Positions 10,705-22,638 are shown, numbered from the stretch's first letter. The stretch is DNA of 64,000 nucleotides from Pachyseris speciosa (GCA_016490735.1 JAEMWC010001480.1:87298-151297), one strand, 5' to 3'. The notes: generated from the sequence alone by a model not told the origin. Program-made: numbers and translations.

Positions 10705-12639
10705 ACGAGGAGGGGAATGCAAGTCTGAAACATAAAACCGCTTTTAGATATGATGGATCATCGCAGTTTTAAAGTCAAGGCAACTTTAACAGCCTAAAGT
10801 TGCACCTCACTGTTCTCAGTTGACATCGGAGATGGTTTCCAGCCAGAATGAGATCCAGTACAGCTGATAAAGTTTTACTAAGATCATCCAGCGTCCATTA
10901 ACTGTCAGCCGGGGAATTTACTTGATGGAAATAATACCCCTGTCAAATTTCATTAGGGAGCTCAAGCCACGACGACGGCAACGGCAACGAAAATGCCATT
11001 TCAAAAAACGACTTTCCGTTATTGTAACTTTTTGTCGATTATTCCAACTTTTTTAACTTGTTGAATGTGGGCGAACTACCTGGAGCGAAATTAGAAAAAA
11101 AATTCCTCCAGTTTAAGGGGGGAGAAACTTAACTACGGTCTGTTGCTAAGGAAATTTCCAAACCTCCTTTATTTCGGTTCCTGGACTCCAATGAGCTTGA
11201 AATTTCTGCGTGTGTGTTAATTTCACCTTCCCTTTAAATTTTTTGAACCAGGCCCATATTTGGTATGTCACGTGACCAAACTAAAAACCGTCTAAAAACT
11301 CGGACTGAGTGGATCGTTGTCGAATTATAACATTGCTTTTTGCCAAAAAACGGCAATATCGACAACTTGTCGAAATTTCGAAAATTATAAATCTTTAAGA
11401 GGTTATAAATGCATTTTTCTTGTAATGCTCATCATCTGTTTATCAGAGAAGCGTATGGGCATTTCCATGCTACAGTTATGCAAAATAATTGATCTCTATC
11501 TGTTTCGTAATTTACTCGCTCGGTTGGAGACTGGGGCCAGCAACGAAGGAATACTTTTGCGCGGCAGCCATCTTGCCGCGATTAGTTGTTCTGTGGACGG
11601 GCAAACATTTCTCCAAGAACTGTATGAATTTTACAACAGAACCTTTGCCTTGATCGAAATTCGACCCCTTAGAAGAAGAGCAATTATATCACACTGGAAA
11701 GGATCCATCTGCAACGTGCACGTAAGTTTACTTTCGCTTGCTGTTTTTTTAAAGTAACTTGCATGCAGTGTATCTTTAAGCTTAATTAAACTTTAATAAG
11801 CTTGAGTTTAAAACAACCGCGTATTAAACCTTTTGTACTTGGCTTCCTGTCTTTAATGGTGATATTCAGTTACTTTAAACCCCTTTCATTAATGGCGATA
11901 CAATAATTATCCGTTAGTGTTACCATCGGGATTTATTTTTGGCAAAACATATTTTTTTTTGTTCTATAGTCAATGATATTTACAATCTTGGAAATCATAC
12001 AATTACTTAAGTACTTCAACTTGACTTCCACTTATGAAGCCCGAAACGTTTGGAATTAAAAAAAAAACCCATCTCGTCAATTCTGTCTCCAAATAAAATT
12101 GGCTACACGTATATCGTTACAACAACAATAAGTTGACAAGGAGCTTAAAATTAAAACTTATTCTTTATGACTATTGTAAGCTAGCTTATAATTGACAGTC
12201 TTGTTTACAAAATTCTTTGAGCTGGACAGATGAATGACAGAATTTGAGTTACGTGTACATATAAGGAATGTTAAAATATATATAGAGCATGATGTCCAGT
12301 ACATTTATTTTGTTTGCGTGTGTAGGTCGACAATGACAAAGCTTTCTATTTGAATGCACACTGATGGGATGCAGTGCGGCATATTGTAACGAAAGAAAGA
12401 AATTTTTACAACTGTTTCACTTTCTTTATATGCCTACATACATGTACATGTGTCATGTTTTGTACCGTGGCACTCATGTGCAGCTACATGTACAACTCAG
12501 TAGTGTGTGCTCAGTGCCTGCCTCAGCATTCATTATTTCTTAACTTAGAATTTTAACCTCTTGTTTGCACTTTGGAAAACTGCAAAAAATGCCTGAATAG
12601 CTTTTCTTTAGTTTTCTTTGTGGTGTTTAAAATACCATC
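10705..12639. other. Intron stretch with an unassigned 146-codon ORF and dispersed repeat pieces
   Basis: Sequence near 10725-10790 (CTGAAACATAAAACCGCTTT, then GATGGATCATCGCAG) recurs near 29473-29540. Sequence from about 11114 (AAGGGGGGAGAAACTTAACT, then ATATTTGGTATGTCACGTGA) resembles the left part of the element at 48214-48841. A + strand ORF of 146 codons at 11317-11757 runs into GTAAGT at about 11720. It has no domain I recognise and I do not call it a gene. Confidence 0.4.
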
Positions 12640-12935
12640 CATGGATTTGCTTAATGTCTCAATTGGCTGGGCCTTTAACTATAGTTCCTCTATTTTTGAG
12701 TGGGTCACTCCTTCTCTGGCCATTTTCCTTGCAAGGCCTTGAGACACTGATTTGCTAAAGTTGAAAACAAGCTTCTTCATCTCTACTCTGATCTTCACTC
12801 GTGCTTTCCAATGTTTCTCCTCTTCTTTGGCACTTCCGAGAGGAATGGCTGTCATGTGTGCTTTGACCTCAGTTGCAAACAGACATTCTGGGGCACAAAT
12901 CAGGAAGGACCTGGTGAGCTGATAATTTTTTTTTT
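12640..12935 (-). pseudogene. Exon-like minus-strand segment, possibly the tail of the exonuclease-like gene
   Basis: The minus strand has an acceptor-like ATTATCAG and then an open frame of about 77 codons with a coding-like, Lys/Glu-rich composition. It includes HWKARVKIRVEMKKLVF and SVSQGLARKMAREGVTH before a stop near 12670. From memory of family architecture, a segment of the form S-x-x-x-A-R-K-M-A-x-x-G occurs near the C-terminus of cnidarian DEDDh exonuclease-like proteins. I therefore tentatively link it to the fragments at 20.4 and 23.3 kb. That link is an inference and function is unproven. Confidence 0.35.
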
Positions 12936-13887
12936 TGTTATATGTAAGAGTTTGAAACAGGACAACTAAGTAGATTATTGAAGTGTTAATACTGTATTAG
13001 ACATGGCCATTTTATCTTAATGCTAGCCCTTGTCTGAAGCTAGTCTCTTCAAGTTTCAAAAAGAACTTGTAGATCTCACAAAACACAAACTCTAAAACAC
13101 AAAATTGAATTTAAAAAAAATTAAATCATACCCTGCAGTATTAGAAATCACATGTCTTAAAGGACTTCACAAGACTTTGTTCCTGTCGATGATTAGATTT
13201 AGATTCATGGTGGTCTTGCTTCTAAGTTGGTGTGTCCATAAAATGGCCTGCTTGGTAATATAGGTTAAATACATTCCTTTAATGTTTTCCCTGAAAGACT
13301 TGTGCATTTAAGGTTCTGTTAGTAAAATTATTTCCCATGACATTCCTTTGTGCAGATGCTTCAATAACATGTATGTTCTTACTCATCAAATTTTTTAGTA
13401 GCTATTTCAAAAAGAAACAATATTGTTATGCTGTCAGTAGTACATGTATAATTTTGTTTGTAATGAATATGCCTTACGTCTATATAAATTTAAACTTTGG
13501 TATGTTTTATTTGGAAAATAATAATTGAATATTGCTTTCAATGAGAGGCTTGCCTTTGATTCGATGTTTACTTTCTTGCTTTTTCTTGACTGTGAATGGC
13601 AAATACCCAAAGAACAGGTTGCATCAGACACTGATGTCTTAGCAGTTGAGTAACTGATAACACACATTTGATTACTCTCATCCACTAGATAAAACAAATG
13701 CAGTGTAGCTGACACAAATTGGTTCTTCACATTGTACATAGTGCTGGTTGGTTATATACACTAACACCTGTGTAACTACATTTAGATGTAACATTAAGAA
13801 TGGGAATTGCACCGTCTAACCTTACTGGGTAAAGTTGCCGTACTTACAGTCAAGTCAGGTCAAGCGTACCCCCCCCCCCCCAGATTA

Positions 13888-15811
13888 CAGTACCGCCCAA
13901 AAGTAACTTGCCAGTCGCGTCGCGTTTCGTGCGCGACGCGATTCGCGTCGCGCGCTACGCGATTCGCGTAGCGCGAGACTCACTGAAGCGAACATTTTTG
14001 GCATAAATTTCGGATGATTTTACAACGCGAAATCAATTAACTTCGCGTAGCGCTTTACGAATGCAGCTATTGTTTCAATCGAATACATGTCGTTCCCTTC
14101 TATGCAAATACAGACAGCATCATGGAGTTCATCACGAATGGAAATGGCGCAGTCCTCTTGTAAACAAACCGACGAAGATCAATTGCGAATGGTTACTGTT
14201 CCTCGGGTGTTCCTTGCTCCCGCTAGCGCTGAGATGACAACTTTTATCGGTTCTGTCGTCAATACGATATATGGTCGTGTTTTCTGAATTCGTTAGGAAA
14301 ATTAAGTGCTAGTTCGCCACAAGCAAATGGCCATTGGCGACTGCTTGCTGTGTTTTGTTTTCAGTTCACAAAGCGATGCAGGCTAAAATTTGCATAAAAC
14401 CGCAAAAACTACTGGCTGTGTAACCTGAAACCTTCCACTCAATAAACATGGCACAACACTCGTTACTCATTACTCGCTTGAGAAGCCGTGGAAAACCCGA
14501 AGCAGAACGGACTTTTTTTCATTTTCTTCTTTTTGAACGAATAATTTTATCATGTAGAAATTGGAAGTTCATCTGGCTGATGAAGTTTGAGCCGTTAATT
14601 AAGACTTACGCGTATGGGAAATGTTTATTCGACACGCCGGCACTCAGTCGTATATTTTCTAGTTAGTAAGACCGAAAAACATTTTCCTGGGCGTATCTTA
14701 CTAAGGTTGTGCTCCAGGAGAGTGTGTCCGCGTAAAAAGATTTGCTGAAGAGTACGGTAGTTCGGAAGCCTCGCACGTGCTGAGCTTACTTTGGTTGATT
14801 GATCGATGAAAAGAACGATAAGCTTATCTCACGGCTCGATCTTATCATGTTGAATTTGAGATTCATCTGGCCATGGTGAAGTTTGTTATTCAACACGCCG
14901 GCACTCAATCGTATGTTTTCTACTTCGAAAGACCTAAAAACATTTTCCTGGGCATATCTTTGTAAAGTTGCGCTACAGTAGAGTTTGTCCGCGTAAAAGA
15001 GTTGCTGAAGGAAGCGTCGCACGTGCGGTCTATCGATCAATCGAAAAGAACGAACAGCTTATCTCCCAGCTCGTTTCCCCTCAATCGCCGTGCCAACTCT
15101 ATGTTTTGAGGTACACAAACGAATGTTACCATATACCTATTTGCGTTTGGTAATAATCCGCATTAAGCTTAGAGTACCCTCGATAAAGACACTCGCAAAA
15201 CACTCGCTCCGTCGCAACCACGCATACGAAAAGAAACATCCCAAGTGTGTAAACATTTTCAATTTTCAAACGGCTAACTAAAGTTATCAAGAATCAAATG
15301 AATAGAAAGCTAAACAAAAGTTAAGCATCAGTCACGAACGAGCCCAAATTATCGGCGGTTTGATGTTCAGTTTAGGAAGAAGCTTGAATTCGAGGGAAGC
15401 GAATTAATTAGATAGTAGCCGCGCTCACTGCGGTAGGATTCCTCTGTGTTTCCACTTCGAAAGACCGATAGCGGAAAACCATGTTCCTGTGCATCATCAT
15501 ACTGTGTATATAGTTTTCTTAAGTTAATCATGTCGATCTCAACCTAGCGAAGTTTCGCCGCAAAAACGGTTTGACACAAAATTTCGAAGCTTAGCACGCG
15601 CTGCCCTTCTCCGGCGATGTATCGATCACACATATTCATTTCTTCTTAGCGGTCTTTTGCGAACACCGGAAATCGGCTATTGTTACTTTACAATGGGCAT
15701 CTCAAATCGCGCGAGAGCTTCAAGCCAATTTAACTTACAGTTTCTACAACATCGCGCGCGACGCGATTCGCGTCGCGCGCGAGGGTGGCAACTTACTTTT
15801 GGGCGGTACTG
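13888..15811. mobile_element. 1924-bp pogo/Tc1-like non-autonomous element, TIR CAGTACCGCCCAAAAGTAA, TSD TA
   Basis: The ends read CAGTACCGCCCAAAAGTAA and, inverted, TTACTTTTGGGCGGTACTG, flanked on both sides by TA. The uninterrupted copy of the target at 16.95-16.97 kb reads through a single TA. The subterminal regions are CpG-rich palindromes made of GCGACGCGATTCGCGTCGCG and variants. The interior has an imperfect duplication of about 220 bp (14620-14838 against 14877-15075, sharing CACGCCGGCACTCA and AACATTTTCCTGGGC). No transposase frame is visible. TA target and CAGTA-type ends fit the pogo branch of Tc1/mariner; that assignment is an inference. Confidence 0.85.
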
Positions 15812-15878
15812 TACATTAATGAGTTGATTATTTGAACATTGAACCCGTTAGTCGTTTCAAATAATGCAATCATTTTTG

Positions 15879-16093
15879 CAACCTTGTTCCCAGGGTCTCT
15901 CTCTCTGCTTCCCTTGTCATTGAGGAGGAAGACCCTGCTTGCGGCTGCTCACGTGGCTCCCAAAATCTGGGAGCCGTTCAAATTCATTTGCAAGGAGGGG
16001 TGACAGTGCAATTAAGTATCACATTAACAACACTTACTACCCTCGGTGCGGTGAAGATTGTCATCGTGGCATTAGACCCTGGGAGCAAGGTTG
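15879..16093. mobile_element. 215-bp MITE with 20-bp TIR and 9-bp TSD TCATTTTTG
   Basis: The left end CAACCTTGTTCCCAGGGTCT is mirrored by AGACCCTGGGAGCAAGGTTG. TCATTTTTG lies directly outside both ends (15870-15878 and 16094-16102). The interior includes a small hairpin around GGCTCCCAAAATCTGGGAGCC. A 9-bp duplication is usual for Mutator-like elements. Confidence 0.85.
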
Positions 16094-16140
16094 TCATTTT
16101 TGAAATATTCGAATCAAACTTTGATTGCTGATTGGACTAA

Positions 16141-16849
16141 GCGAACAAAAGAGGCGCTCCTTATATGGGAAATTGAAGCATCCAACATGGCATCCAACGT
16201 AACGGTGAGTGGAAGTGATAGGTGAAAAACGGTATTGCAAATGTTATTTTCGGGAAGCTTTTTTGCTTTTTACATCACATAGAGCTTCTAGAAGTCTTAT
16301 TTGTGATAAAAGGATTTCAGGCGAAGTTCTAGCAAGTTTTCTCGACAATATTTTTGGTTGTTTACAACAACAACAACAACAACAATCTTTATTATTTACA
16401 CCTTTTTCTTACAATTAGCATTACATTTTTTAAAGTAATTTAGATCCGTAAAAAGAGGAAAAGAAAAGCTAAACTATTACAATTTAAAGGTGTCTAGTGG
16501 CTAAATAAACTAAAGTTTTCTAGTTAGCCGCTAGCTAAGGAAAGGTAATTAAACAAATTGTAGCAGGTACGACAACAACAACACAGAAACAACAACAGAT
16601 ACAAACATTTAAAAACTAAAAATAAGCACATATATAGGCAGTCATTGGCATGATTTTACTTACTGGATTGAGTTGTCGGCTGTACGCTATCAGCTGTGTT
16701 TGATTTCGCTCCATACAAATTTATTATTTTTAGGATTCCTCTGAAAGAACATTATTGTTGGAATTTAAAGGGCTAAAAAAGGTGTGCTCTATTAAAAGAG
16801 ATGACAGAGATAAAGTCTTGTTGGTCGAACACATTTTTCAATCACATGT
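16141..16849. other. Unique interior of the inverted-repeat structure
   Basis: Contains a (CAA)n tract at about 16366-16385 and scattered CAACAA runs to 16600. No coding signal was seen. Confidence 0.4.
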
Positions 16850-17044
16850 ATGGTCATAGTCCAATCAGCAATTTATTGAAGTTTGATTGGAGGGGGGGGG
16901 GGGGGTGATTGCATTATTCGAAACGACTAACGGGTTCAATGTTCAAATAATCAACTCATTAATGTAATCTAGTCCTGAGGGTACGCTTGACCTAACTCGA
17001 CTGTAAAAGCCTTATTGCTTCTCAAAGTGTTTATGTTTTGTCAC

Positions 17045-18180
17045 CTTTGGCAACAAACCACAGCGCTATAGAAGAGATAAACATGCTCTTCGACTTTTTA
17101 TGGGATGGTAAAGGTGATGATTGGCGACTACAGCAATGGAGGGCTTAAAAATGATTGACATTAAACTATTCAACAAAGCTCTCAAGTCAAGTTGGATAAC
17201 AAAATATTTAGACTCAGAAAACCATGGAAAATGGAAACTTTTGTTTGATCTGGAATTACAACTTTTTGGTGGTGAAGAAATTTTTTCGAGGCAACTGTAG
17301 CAAAAAAGATTTATCAAAATACTTCAAAATATCGGATACCTTTATTTCAGAAATAATACGAATCTGGACGGACATTAAATATGAGGCTAACATTTACTCC
17401 ATTGAGCAGCTACATTGTAAAAGCCCAAAATCTCTGGCAAAACTGACTTAAAAGGAGATACAAGGGATTTTCTATCTTTCTTAGTTCTATATCGAAACAA
17501 ATTTTCTTACTTTCCAAGGAGTGATATCAGTGATTAAAGCCCTGTGAAAAAGCAACGAAGAAACCCTACACAATGTTACCACCAACTACGAAACTTTTAC
17601 TGATACTTTTTTAAAGACAAGACAACCAAACAGGCTAGCATAAAAAATTCTCATTGGCAAAAAGCAGAAAAAAACAGACCAAAGATAAAAGAAAATGGAT
17701 CGCGGACTGTAAACCAGAAACCCAAGAAAACATTGATTGGAACACAGTGTGCCAATCATCTTTTCTGTGTACAAAGGTCTCAAAACTAATTGTCTTCCAA
17801 TTTAAGCTACTACACAGGAGATTAGCGACCAATAGTTTTTTTAACAGAAATAAACCTAAACGATAATGAGCAGTGCACTTTTTGTCAAAATGATACAGAG
17901 TCTCTGATTCACCTCTTCTGGATTTGTAACGTATCCACTCTTTTCTGGCAAGATTTTAAGCAATGGGCATTTAATCGTGGAGAACTTTCAAATACTACTA
18001 ATTTAATGGCATATCAAGTATTCTAGTATTAGGATTGAATCCAAACAAGAGAGTAGACTTCTACTTTTTGATCACCAGAATTTTTCTCTGGGTATGCAAA
18101 ACATGCAATACTTCCCCGAAAATAGAAAGTTTCTCTCTCTTCCTCTCACATTACGATACACCAATTACCAACACTTACTG
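17045..18180 (+). pseudogene. L1/Tx1-like LINE ORF2 C-terminal fragment, degenerate
   Basis: Reading across frames on the + strand gives the C-terminal part of a LINE reverse-transcriptase protein. Visible pieces are FLWDGKGDDW, MIDIKLFNKALKSSWITKYL, FQFKLLHRRLATNSFF and the zinc-binding CTFCQNDTESLIHLFWIC. Many stops and frameshifts interrupt it and no RT catalytic core is present, so this is a 5'-truncated, old copy. It begins just downstream of the inverted-repeat structure. Confidence 0.8.
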
Positions 18181-18338
18181 TAATTAATATCACATTGGCA
18201 AAACCATGCACGTTTCTACTTTTCATTTCATCATCAACTGTACATCGATGTTTGTACTTTCAAATACTACTTATTTAAAAGTACCGCATTATAACTACTT
18301 CTAGGCAATGTAATAGCCCATTTTACAGTGACGTGTTC

Positions 18339-18536
18339 AGTGACCTGGCCTTTGAGTGGAAGCGAGGCTGGAGGTGACTTTGTTTTGATACAAACCTCTC
18401 TATCTTTCTCATGCAAATGTGGACTAGTTTGCATAAGAATAACATGATTTATGTGAGAAAAGCAGTGAGGTCTGTATCAAAAGAAGGTCACCGCCAGCCT
18501 CCTTTCCATTCATAGGCCAGGTCACTAAGCATGCAA
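18339..18536. repeat. 198-bp foldback MITE (AGTGACCTGGCC ends)
   Basis: The left end AGTGACCTGGCCTTTGAGTG and the right end TCATAGGCCAGGTCACT are inverted repeats. The pairing continues inward (GAGGCTGGAGGTGAC with GTCACCGCCAGCCTCC, then TTTGATACA with TGTATCAAA). Confidence 0.75.
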
Positions 18537-19039
18537 CTGTAAGTTGTGTGTATACTTCATTGCAAGTAGAATAACTATCTTATCAGTAGGGTACAGTATA
18601 GTAAGCAGTGTAAGTATAGTGTATTGTAGTTTCCGTTTATTTGTTTAGCAATCGTTTAAAAAATGGAAAATTAATGTAATTTAATGCAGTTTTAATGTTA
18701 TGTACCATAACTTAGTGCATCATAATGTTGTGGCATTATGTAATTGATTATAAATTACAAAAAAAAAATAACTTACATCCATTGTGGACAATGAGAACTG
18801 TTATCAAGGAGGAAATAACAGCAAATGTGAGAAACGCATGTACATGTAGTTGTACTGTATACCAGTTTCCAGGAAAGCCTCACTACATAAAGTGTTCTGG
18901 TGTGTGGTTTTGCTTGAGCACCAGTATTTAACTTGTACATTACATAATTCATGTGCGTACACCTTTTGTGTAAGTTGTATCCTAAAATCAACATTGGTGT
19001 GATTTAAAATGTTGTTATTTCTTGGGTGTCTGGAAAACC
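18537..19039. other. Intron sequence, nothing recognised
   Basis: AT-rich with only short ORFs on both strands. No repeat or exon that I can name. Confidence 0.4.
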
Positions 19040-20200
19040 CGAATAGTGAATAGCGAATAGTCGCAAATAGTGAACAGCGAATAGTGAACAACAAGCAGCA
19101 AATACCGAATAGCGAATAGTCGCGAACAGTGAATAGTGCGATTTGTCACGAATATTTGCCAATAGTCACCGCCTTAGTTCAGCACTGAACTGGAGCAATA
19201 GGATACCAACCATCACTTTGCATCAGTAGTGTTGATGTGAGCAGTGTTTGCCAAGATCTAGCTTGCGTCGCAGACCAAAACTAACTCCTGTTTATAGTAT
19301 GTTTGCGAAGCAGCACCGAGCCAGTTTGATCTGGATTCCAAAGATTATCGGAAGTGTGTTTCAAATTTCCTTGAACCCAACTGGCTGACAAACAATGGCT
19401 TTCGCGACTTATGAGTCAACAATGGAGGCAAGCCTAGGCAGACATTGTATTTCGGTCAGTATAAAACACGGACTGCAGACTGCGGACCCGGACTGCGGAC
19501 TCGATATAAAACACAGACTGAGTATAAAACACTGTACAAAAGGAGGGTGTGGAGAAAACGTGGCCTAGGCCGTGGCCCACCCTATGGCCTACCGGTAATC
19601 ATTTTTTAGAACCCGGTTCTGCCTGTGTAAACAACGTTCTCCATCCATCTGTCATATATACCTATGACTCTCTTTTGTTCTCTTGGCGGCGTTTCGCTCA
19701 AAATTTTCAGTGCTAAACAGACTCGTGGTAGATTGGAATCAGGAAAACCAGAATGCCGTATAAACACAACTTTTGGGCAGCTATCGTAAGGAAGAGCTGT
19801 TATTATATGAATTTCTGCTCGCTAAGGTCCTATTCCGTGCAGATCAGCCAGCGAATTGGGTCCCAGTTTCTATCGTGTACCCACGATCACTGAAGAATCC
19901 AAAGCATCGTGAAATAATCTAGCATCCAAGCATGTAATACACCTGCCCATAGCCTTTACGATATGAAACGTAATTATTTTAATACTGAAGGCTTCATGTT
20001 TTCCCATTGTTGCAACCGTCAACAATGTAAACTTTATATTATAATTCAAAGGTGACAGACTGCAAACAAATGTTGCTTCTAAAAATATCTGCATGTAATA
20101 ACTGTTCATCAGTAGGATACCTAAACTAGAACTATTATTACTAGAAGTACCTATTCGCTGTTCGCTATTCGCGACTATTCGCTATGTGCTATTCGATACT
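19040..20200. mobile_element. Foldback element with GCGAATAGT-repeat arms
   Basis: The left arm (19040-19145) is a run of degenerate GCGAATAGT words. The right arm (20150-20200) has the same words inverted (CTATTCGCTGTTCGCTATTCG). The roughly 1-kb interior includes a small tandem of TATAAAACAC(A/G)GACTG near 19460-19540. Arms built from short direct repeats are typical of foldback elements. No transposase was seen. Confidence 0.6.
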
Positions 20201-20339
20201 TCTTAATGTATCATGATATGCATAGAGATGGGAATGATTGAAACCTCATTGGGAGTAAGTATTATTAGGAAGACCTCAGTAAATTCTTTTCAAAAATTGT
20301 GCTACGGTACTTGGGCTTTGTATACATTTACATGTAAAC

Positions 20340-20530
20340 TGTTCCTCAAAGTCAGTTTTAGCAAGAACCTTGCAGTTTGCATGCAAATCAGTAACCAGAG
20401 ACAAACCTGGCACATAAGTTTGTTTCAGATGACATTTTGTTGTGATCTCCTCAGTCAATTTTCTTGTCCATTCCATGAATCTCTCAAACACAACTGTCAA
20501 CTTGGGTTGACCAAGGATCTTTCTTCTTGT
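20340..20530 (-). pseudogene. Exonuclease-like gene fragment, second exon
   Basis: The minus-strand frame reads QPKLTVVFERFMEWTRKLTE and then YVPGLSLVTDLHANCKVL. In DEDDh exonucleases the matching region is F-x-x-W followed by P-V-L-V-x-H-N-x-x-F-D. Here the H-N and the aspartate are not conserved. With the fragment at 23.2-23.6 kb it forms a broken gene that the recombinase gene at 21.2-22.9 kb now separates. The assignment rests on pattern recall only. Confidence 0.45.
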
Positions 20531-20817
20531 TTTATATTCCAGTCTTCCTTGACACTAAATTATGAATTGTTATGATACATTTTGTATTCTAATTTTTGTA
20601 ATTGTTTTGAAATTTATATGAGGTATATATTTTTACAGGATGTATAACATTGTTATTTTATTTCATTGGAAAAAAACTGTTCACCTGTAAATAACTGACT
20701 GCTATCGATTTTAGTATTTTTGGCTCTATGACTACAAGTAACTTCCATGTCCCTTTTCATGGAAAAGTGGTAAGCTATTTATTGTATTACTTTTGAGTTT
20801 TTCAAGGACATAATTAA

Positions 20818-21001
20818 CAAATGGTAAACGGATCGGCGTGCACTATTGAGTTATGGATGCACGCGGGAGGTTGCTAAGCACGAGAGAAGCGTAAGAGTCG
20901 CTCGAGGCGTAGCCGAGAGCGACTCTAGCTTCTTGAGTGCTTAGCATACCTCCCAAGTGCATCCATAACTCAATAGTGCACGCCGATCCGTTTACCATTT
21001 G
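20818..21001. repeat. 184-bp near-perfect palindrome beside the recombinase gene
   Basis: The left arm (GGTAAACGGATCGGCGTGCA, ACTATTGAGTTATGGATGCA) is mirrored by the right arm (TGCATCCATAACTCAATAGT, TGCACGCCGATCCGTTTACC). The centre, with TAAGAGTCGCTCGAGGCGTA, also pairs with itself. It lies 208 bp downstream of the recombinase stop. It could be the terminal region of that element or an independent MITE. Confidence 0.85.
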
Positions 21002-21209
21002 TTTTATAACATATCAAAAACATCGTACAGAAAGCAAAGTCTCATTTTATTGCACTACAATGTTCATGTAGTAATTAAAACTTCATCAAAAATAAAACCT
21101 CACCCAAAAAAGCGCTTTCTAAGCTATATGATGCTAACAATGAGCCACTAAATTGCTCCGATTGTAGACGGCCTCCAAAAACGACTACAAACAGAAAATT
21201 TGTCAAGCG

Positions 21210-22330
21210 TCATTTAAAAATTGGCTGAATTCCAGAGGAAGTGTCGTTGAAAACGATTTGCACGTTTTGAATAGTGCAGTCACCAAAGAACGGTTTCGCA
21301 GGCACATGTTTTGTCAGGACTGACTTGGGAAGCTGTTGAGATTGCTGAGGAATTTCCGATAGACGACTTTCTTTACTGGCAGGATGGGAAAGTGCGCTTG
21401 ACAAGACTTGGCTGCAGTCATGAAGTTGTGAGGTTGAAGGCCGCGAGTTGTAGCTCACCAGGGACTGCTCACTGCGATGTCCTGAAATTGCCATGATATG
21501 ACGGTTTGATATCCCTGCATTGGACCAGAGAGTAATGGCAGTAGCGTGGTTTGTGTACGTTTTGGACAAACGAGCTTCTTCGCTAATAGATTTCATCATT
21601 TTGGCGAGGCTGTTTATCCCAAGCGGTCGCGCTTCGTACCAAACGGCATCTTCAGTTGTGCTTGTTTTCTTCGGATACTGAACCAAGGCAGTGCACTGTG
21701 GATTGACTTTCTGAAGATATAGTCTTAGGGCCGTGTAGCCGTCATCTTGGTCTTCGGTTTCGTACATTCTGGCTTCTTTTTCTCGGCTTTCAATGTCCTT
21801 TAAGCCACCGGGATGATTTTTGGACACTTCATCGTGGGCCATTGTTGCGTAGTTTCTCCCGGCTGCATCAGTTTCAAATTTGAAGCTCGTCGTCGTTAAG
21901 CTTCTTCGACCTTCACGGCCCCTCCTGCAGAAAAACAGGACAACATGGAACCAAACGTTCCTCAGCAAGGACAGAGGTGACAACAAGGAGAAAACTCCAC
22001 TTGATTTTAGCTTGTGCAGGTCTTGTTCTTCAATGACAGGTTTGTGCGTGACATTTTCTTTGCCGCTTCGTTTAAGATTTACGATTTGAGCATCAAGCAT
22101 TTGATTTGACCTTGCAAATCTTGGGTCAGAGGAAATTTGCAGGCCTCTGTTGAATGGAGAGGCACTGAGATATCTTTCCACCGAATGCCGAAATCCTAGC
22201 AGTGTTGATTTACTGTATTCTTCGCCTTTTTTTGTTCTCGCTTCGGCATAAAATCTTCGTAAATTTTGATAAAGCTGTCCGATCTTCATTGCCTCGAGCG
22301 GAGTTTGAATTTGTTTTTCTGCACACCAAA
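21210..22330 (-). CDS. Crypton-type tyrosine recombinase (KIAA1958-like), exon 2
   Basis: Main coding exon of 373 codons including the stop, preceded on the minus strand by the acceptor TCTAATTTCAG. Spliced to 22639-22858 it gives a 446-residue protein. The N-terminal part has the helical core-binding look (FYAEARTKKGEEYSKSTL, GFRHSVERYL). A box-I arginine candidate lies in CRRGREGRRSL (residues about 208-218). Near the C-terminus stand TNHATAITLWSNAG, HIMAISGHRSEQSLVSY and a candidate nucleophile Tyr at about residue 367. Family members normally read N-H-x-x-R before the A-x-x-I/A-T segment; here H335 is followed directly by ATAIT, so that arginine is absent. The intact frame suggests a young or selected copy, while the missing residue argues against normal recombinase activity. 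Confidence 0.8.
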
Positions 22331-22638
22331 CTGAAATTAGACAAAAAAGAAACAGGTGATCAAAACTGTGATCCTTCTAAGCAACTTAATTCCTTGATAT
22401 TTTCGCCTGTTTGTTATTGATGGAAGTACTTTTAAGTATCTTTCTGCAACAGGTATGTGACAACTATCTTTAAAAACAATGTTTACAAGGCGCAGCATTG
22501 AATTAGTTTACCGTTTACGTAACACTTTAGTGTAGATTGTGAAAGTGTTTCAATGGGTTTAAAAATCTCATAACTACGTTTCAGTTTCTTTGTCAAATCC
22601 AGAAAGAATATTGACCTCTGTTTGCTATTTTAACTTAC

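Larger units (their letters stand above)
13843..17012. repeat. Large inverted-repeat structure, about 190-bp arms, with nested insertions
   Basis: The left arm (13843-13887, continuing at 15812-15878 and 16094-16140) matches the right arm (about 16850-17012) in reverse complement. Shared strings include AGGTCAAGCGTACC, CATTAATGAGTTGATTATTT and TGAACCCGTTAGTCGTTTC. The left arm is split by two later insertions; the right arm is not. Without them the structure would be about 1.0 kb, typical of a foldback or TIR transposon. Confidence 0.7.

Noticed and set aside
11317..11757. 146-codon + strand ORF running past GTAAGT
   Set aside because: No family motif, no convincing acceptor, lies inside an intron next to a repeat; left unassigned.
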